Below, one piece after another: positions 59,051 through 64,000 of a stretch of DNA of 64,000 nucleotides. The stretch's first letter is position 1. The number at the start of each line of letters is the position of its first letter. The notes beneath the pieces were generated by a model. It made no database searches, was not told the DNA's origin, and saw only the letters and a program-made list of their open reading frames with translations. Both the position numbers and the translations under genes were made by a program. The stretch is from Mytilisepta virgata (taxonomy: Eukaryota > Mollusca > Bivalvia > Mytilida > Mytilidae): assembly GCA_028015205.1 (NCBI GenBank), contig CM051514.1, forward strand, positions 45,276,150 to 45,340,149, in the 5' to 3' direction.

Positions 59051-60887
59051 TAAGGTCTTTCCTTGTTACGTTTCCAGTTTTGCAATAAAGAGGCCCTGCC
59101 CCTCTATTTTTGGCAAGGGGCATAACTCTTGGGAAATAGACAAAATAGACAACAAAAAAAAAAACAAAACAAAAAAATGAAGTAGCAATATCTCTTTTTC
59201 TGAAGGGCTTTTTTATCTTGTTTATATGTTTGTTTGTTTGTTTGTTTATTGATTATTTTTCTTATTTGTAGGTAGCAAGTTTTCCGAGGACTGCTGAATA
59301 GAAGAAAGGGGGGGCAGCATTGTATTTTTATTTCTCTAGATATACAAGTGACAGTAAAAGTACATTTCTACTATAATGTTTATTTCTATTTTAGGAACGC
59401 TGAATGACGTTGTGTAAGTCATGTGACATGCATTTATATATGTCTGGGTTATTTCTTTCTTTTCGAGAGAAGACCTCGTCGGGTGAACATGGCACAGGAT
59501 AATGCATTTTACTGTTTTATGTGGAAATAGTCATAAATAGAAAACTGTGTGTACGTGTACACATTTACTTATGTCAGAATGAAGATTCATGTAGAAATTT
59601 GATCTCACGATTTTTTTATTTCGATTTCCGGTGCCATTTTCAGCAGACGACATCTCCATGAATAAAGTACTGTTAATTTGACGCGAAATTTTGACATTCG
59701 GATGCAATAAATTTGTAACATTTGGACGAATCTTGTGTTTTCTGGCGGAAAATAGCTTTTTATTACTGCACTGCGCGAAAGCTATTTTCAGGAATTTGGT
59801 TGGAGATAGCGTCATAATTTGTTCTCATTAACAAAACCCTTGATATCCCCTAGCTGTCTGCCAAATATCAGCCCCGTACGATTTGTACTTTTTGAGGAGA
59901 TACGATCACATTTCCTATGGGGTCCCGCGTGGATTTTTACCGAACTTTCTAAAAGAATTGTATTTACAATAAAATAAGTGGTTGCTAAGGACTTATATGT
60001 CGTTGCTGGGGACACAAATTTCATTTCCAGTATTAAAAATGTCATATTTATATTATTCATAGCCTTCTAAGTTCCAAAATATAAGGTTGTTAAGGTTTTT
60101 TACGTCGTTGCTAGGGACTTTGACATTTGACCTTGACCTAACTTTGTAGATCGTAAACATGCTAAACATTTTTGCGATTCAAAGTTTCTTTCTATCTCTA
60201 ACCTCGTTTGAGATATAAGCAAATAATCTTCATTTCAGACCCCGAAAAACAGTTTTGGTGCCCTAGGTCCATAATGGAAGGTCCAATAATTTTGGACCCA
60301 ATGTAACAAATGTAGATCATTATAAGACACGCATTTTCTCTATTCCATTTTATCAGCCATCTTTTACAGTTATTGAGTAATTTCGATAACAAGCTAAGGT
60401 CAAAATCTAGGTCATGACCTTGGACTTTAACCTTGAGGCATTTTCAAGGTCACATGAAGTAATGATCATTGGTGAAGATCCTAGGTGTCTACGACTTACG
60501 GTTTCTGAGTTTTAGGGACTAACTGACATCGGTTAATTTTCAAATACCAATCAGTCGTTGAATCTTTTCAATCCAAATGTAACGAAGAACCAAGGTCTGG
60601 TCCTAGACAAATTCCACCCTTCGGTTTTTTTTCTACCTATTATGGTTACGGTGTTTGAATGATAACAAGGTTTTCGGTGTTAGGGGAGATAACCGATATA
60701 AAGGAAATGTTACGGCGTGGTGCCCTAACCACAAGATAGCTTTTGGTCAACCGATACTTGATACCTAATATCATTTCAACATGTCACATACTTTTTCTTG
60801 GAAATGTCGTTAAAGTTTGGCGGAAAAAGAATAATAATCAGAAGAAATACAGTTAGGTCTTTCCTTATAGTGAAAGGAAAGACCTTA
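59051..60887. mobile_element. Candidate non-autonomous TIR element
   Basis: Terminal inverted repeats TAAGGTCTTTCCTT (59051-59064) and AAGGAAAGACCTTA (60874-60887) are exact over 14 bp with TA at the borders, as for Tc1/mariner-type targets. Just inside the right end a further inverted AGGTCTTTCCTT (60855-60866) makes a tight hairpin. The interior holds GACCTTGACC-type words common in dispersed repeats and short frames with no transposase motif. The two ends could also belong to separate copies. Confidence 0.45.
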
Positions 60888-61394
60888 ATAAAGCCGAATA
60901 TGTTGAAGAGCAGTTTCATGCCAAAATGACAAAAGTAAAGTAAAACATCTATGGATAGAGTTATGCCTTTCACTTTCCGCAAACCCTAGACAAAGGCTAA
61001 CACTTCTAGATATAATTATACTTTTGAAATGCGATAATTACAATGTAAATTTAATATATATTCAACATTTTATTTTTTCCCCAAAAAATTAAATTATAGG
61101 AAAACCCAATCTAATAAACGAAAGCTTTAAAGTGGAACTAAAACGCTTATAGCAAGTTATTTTCATTTTATAGTACTAAATAAACGTATAAAAACGCAAA
61201 AAACCCGATGAAATTTGGTCAAGTAATAACGCAGAAAATAGCGAGTGAAGTTGGATTATTTTTACCTGTGGAAAATCCAATCAGTGCTATTTCAGGAAAC
61301 AGGGTTTCCTCGCTGAGTGACCCCGATTGACCGGAAATGACGTACAGTGCGGGCTACTCTTGAACTTGTTTACATTGACCAGAAGGAATATATT

Positions 61395-61490
61395 ATGGAT
61401 GAAGACAGCAATGCTAGTGATTTATCGCTGTCATTTCAAAGCTCATCATTTGAAAGCATTGAAGAAGTTGACCGGCCTGAAAAAAAAGGA
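61395..61490 (+). other. Possible small exon with acidic Ser-rich N-terminus
   Basis: An ATG at 61395 opens MDEDSNASDLSLSFQSSSFE and ends after about 32 codons, just past an A8 run. The composition differs from nearby noise and resembles N-termini of some transposon-derived proteins. No splice donor or downstream domain was found. Confidence 0.22.
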
Positions 61491-61499
61491 TAGATAATG

Positions 61500-62340
61500 A
61501 AAATCTAGTTCATATGTCACATTTATTACTTATGGCTAGAATTACTTACTTACTTACTTAATCCTCTTCATGTTCTTGAACACATTTGTAGAGTTATAAT
61601 TTGGTTAATATTGGTTATGGGACTTTATGCTCTTTGTGTAATTTGAATTATAATATCAGTCAAAACTGGTTTTCATAACGCCTTTCTAATGACTTTGTTA
61701 CCGGTATATTGATTTACTCCACAGGTGGTAGGTGCATGGCCAAGTTGTTATTTACCTGATTGGAGGGATTGATCTTTATTACTAGATAACAGGATGTTAA
61801 TTAATAGGTGCTAAAACTTTAACTGTTTTAGTTACCAGGATTAAAGGTGATACATATCCATCCACATGTTTACTAATTTGTTTTATATCATGAACTAGTT
61901 TTATTTTTCACGGGTGTTTAATACTATTTAGGGGGAAATTAAAATTTCTTGCACGATTGGAAGTGTCATATATATATATATTTTTATAAATAATGAATAA
62001 ATAAATACGTATTCTTTTAATAAATAATTAGACATTCAAACTTTGCTTTAGCCTTACATTGCCTAATGAAATAGAATGTCTTTTAAAAAAAGCTACATTT
62101 TTACCCAAATTATTTTCTGCATTATCAGGATTATGATCATGAACATGTTATATAAATAGAGAGATAGTTATATCATGGAAGTACATGTATTGTTCTATAT
62201 TGTATTATTTTACCACAGTCAGCACGGTGTGTAGAAATACCGCAAAGGACCTCCTTAGTGCACTAAGGACATGATAGAGAGGTCCTATACGCACAAAGAA
62301 GGTTGCAAATGAATTGTCAGCTTAAGTTAACCTTATTTGA
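61500..62340. other. Gene-free stretch before the terminal LINE
   Basis: AT-rich, with a short TTAC tandem run at about 61545-61560. A degenerate inverted pair, CAAAGGACCTCC...GGAC...AGAGGTCCTATACG, lies at 62243-62292. Nothing else is recognised. Confidence 0.4.
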
Positions 62341-62349
62341 TCATTTTTT

Positions 62350-64000
62350 TTATAATAAAATTAACGACGATATTTGCATTTTTGTCGACACGCGCCCTCA
62401 ATTAAGACAATCACGTGGTGATCAATACATGTTGATTGTCAATCAACATCGAACAGGAAAAGCAGAAAAGAATGATTGTATTAGCTTTATTAAATGTACT
62501 GATGAATTTGAACCAATATCCAGTAGACAAAGGTCAAGGGGTTGGGGTGGGTGTGGAATTATATGGAAGAAGGATATTGATAAGGTCATAGAGGTAAAAA
62601 TGGACGGCAGCGAAAGAATTTGTGTCATTACATTAAACAATAAGTCTATTCCAATATGTTTGATCTCAGTATATATGCCAAGCGCAGGCAACAAAGAGTA
62701 TGATTTGAAATACAGACAATGTATCGATGAACTGTCAGAAATCATCCAAAAATTCAGTGATTTTCAAATAGTTATACTGGGAGATATGAATGCATCCTTA
62801 TCAAGAAATCAACAATCCACAAGAGACAAAATCTTTATTAATGCATTGAAAGAACTAGAAATTGGTGTACCAAAGAACTACCCTAAAAAGAGTACCTTCT
62901 ACCACCACAATCAGATTGATACATCACAGATTGACTATATCCTAGTGAACAGCAGATGTGAGAACTTAATTACTAACATTAAAATTCATAATCAGTCTGG
63001 AATAAATTTATCAACACATGTCCCTACAGTTGGACTTCTAACAGTTCATGAGCTTATGGCTGAGGTTGAAGTTATTACTGAAAACTGTCTCGAGCCCATG
63101 AAATACAGAATAAATTGGCAGAAATGTGACTTGAATCAGTATCAAAACCTTGTCACGGAACAACTCCGTAAGATAGATATAAATGATGGTTCTATTGATG
63201 ATAAGATACAGTTGATTTCTGACGCTCTAACAAATAGTGCCAAACAAGCTTGTAGTGTGCCAAATCAAACAAAGCGTCAGAAGAAAAAAGCAAAACAACA
63301 TTGGACTCCAGAAATTTTACAATTATGTAAAGACAGTAAACATGCTTACTGGCTCTTCAAGGAAGATGGTGGTGAAAAAAGTGAGACCAATGAACTATGG
63401 GTCAAAAGTAAACGTGCGAAGAAAAAGCTGCGTCGGGCGAATAGGCAATTGGAAGCCAGCAGAAAGTATAAACTGTACTCTGAGATAATGAATGCTCATA
63501 CATTCGACCAAAAATTATTCCATAGACTTATTAATATACAGCGAAATGGGAAATGCAGAAAGTTATCAAAGTTGATTGTTGACGATGTCTGTCTGGAATC
63601 ATCAACTGACATTCGAAATGGATGGGCAGATTATTTTGAGAACCTGAGTAAAGCATCACAGGACTCAGCATTTCCTGATGAATATAAAAATCGTATAGAA
63701 GCAGACATCAAGTCAATCCTGAAGTCTACCGTAAGTTCAGAGGAGGGCAACATCTTTACAACAGATGAAGAGATTTTGAAAACTGTCAATCAATTAAAGT
63801 TTGGGAAAGCTCCAGATGAGCAGTACCTAACTAGCGAACACTTATTCTATGGTGGTGAAGTAGTTATTGACATCTTGAAGAAGATATTTGAACGAATATG
63901 GTCTGAATGTGATATACCTAATGCCTTTCGATCAGGAATAATCACTCCGATATATAAGAAACATAACAAGCCTCTAGAGGAACCCAATTCGTACAGACGA
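62350..64000 (+). CDS. LINE polyprotein: endonuclease and start of reverse transcriptase (runs off the window)
   Basis: One frame is open from about 62350 to the last base, roughly 550 codons. The 5' end is uncertain: the frame is open upstream of the first ATG (62429), without an obvious endonuclease N-terminus, so the element may be 5'-truncated. It contains AP-endonuclease blocks ISVYMPSAGNKEYD, VILGDMNASLSR, QIDYILVNSRCENLI and STHVPTVGLL. A basic linker follows (KRQKKKAKQHWTPEI, KSKRAKKKLRRANRQ). The polymerase entry TTDEEILKTVNQLKFGKAP and RSGIITPIYKKHNKP ends it, before the catalytic YADD block would appear. It belongs to a different non-LTR lineage from the 7.75-kb LINE. Confidence 0.85.

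Noticed and set aside
1..64000. CRISPR arrays, bacterial operons, viral replication genes
   Set aside because: No regularly spaced identical repeats, ribosome-binding sites or operon layout; the genes are intron-split and eukaryotic.

Overview
The window looks like AT-rich, intron-rich, repeat-laden animal DNA. The best guess is a bivalve mollusc of mussel type. The clues are a cluster of small secreted C-type lectin genes, a GT92 glycosyltransferase and a Gal3ST-type sulfotransferase split by long AT-rich introns, tRNA-headed SINEs, several non-LTR retrotransposons, and the GT-AG splice sites. Nothing bacterial, no CRISPR array and no operon is seen. The species assignment is inference.

Layout. 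0.3-0.6 kb holds a degenerate foldback/tandem array. 0.83-1.59 kb holds the last two exons of a C-type lectin with an in-frame TGA (copy A). 1.95-2.12 kb is a hairpin MITE. 3.73-4.91 kb (minus) is the catalytic exon of a galactose-3-O-sulfotransferase-like enzyme. 7.75-9.96 kb (minus) is a truncated LINE whose reverse transcriptase is fused in frame to a coiled-coil segment. From 9.375 to 21.50 kb lies a near-identical tandem duplication of about 6.06 kb; each unit carries the coiled-coil segment, a 41-bp-arm hairpin, a LINE tail, a SINE with perfect target-site duplication, and a probable host exon. 21.5-25.4 kb is mostly unannotated, with hairpins and an AT-rich palindromic array. 25.9-33.9 kb (plus) holds a GT92 glycosyltransferase whose seven exons join in phase to give about 490 residues, with a foldback array in one intron.

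35.7-38.2 kb (minus) is a broken lectin (copy B). 39.06-39.41 kb is a SINE. 42.13-50.09 kb is a complete LTR retrotransposon with 2.09-kb LTRs, a 4-bp target duplication, primer-binding site and polypurine tract. It carries gag and protease but no reverse transcriptase, RNase H or integrase. It sits about 20 bp beyond the stop codon of a decayed lectin (copy D, 50.1-50.3 kb). Copy C (54.07 to about 56.7 kb, perhaps 58.9 kb, minus) has an intact last exon but broken earlier exons, and it preserves the empty version of the LTR element's insertion site. 54.5-61 kb contains two SINEs, a multi-unit dispersed repeat and a TIR element. The window ends inside a plus-strand LINE with endonuclease and the start of the reverse transcriptase (62.35-64.0 kb).

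The host genes share secretory-pathway glycan themes: a Golgi sulfotransferase, a GT92 glycosyltransferase and glycan-binding lectins. Nothing shows that they act together. Most of the window is better read as a record of duplication and transposition around a decaying lectin cluster.
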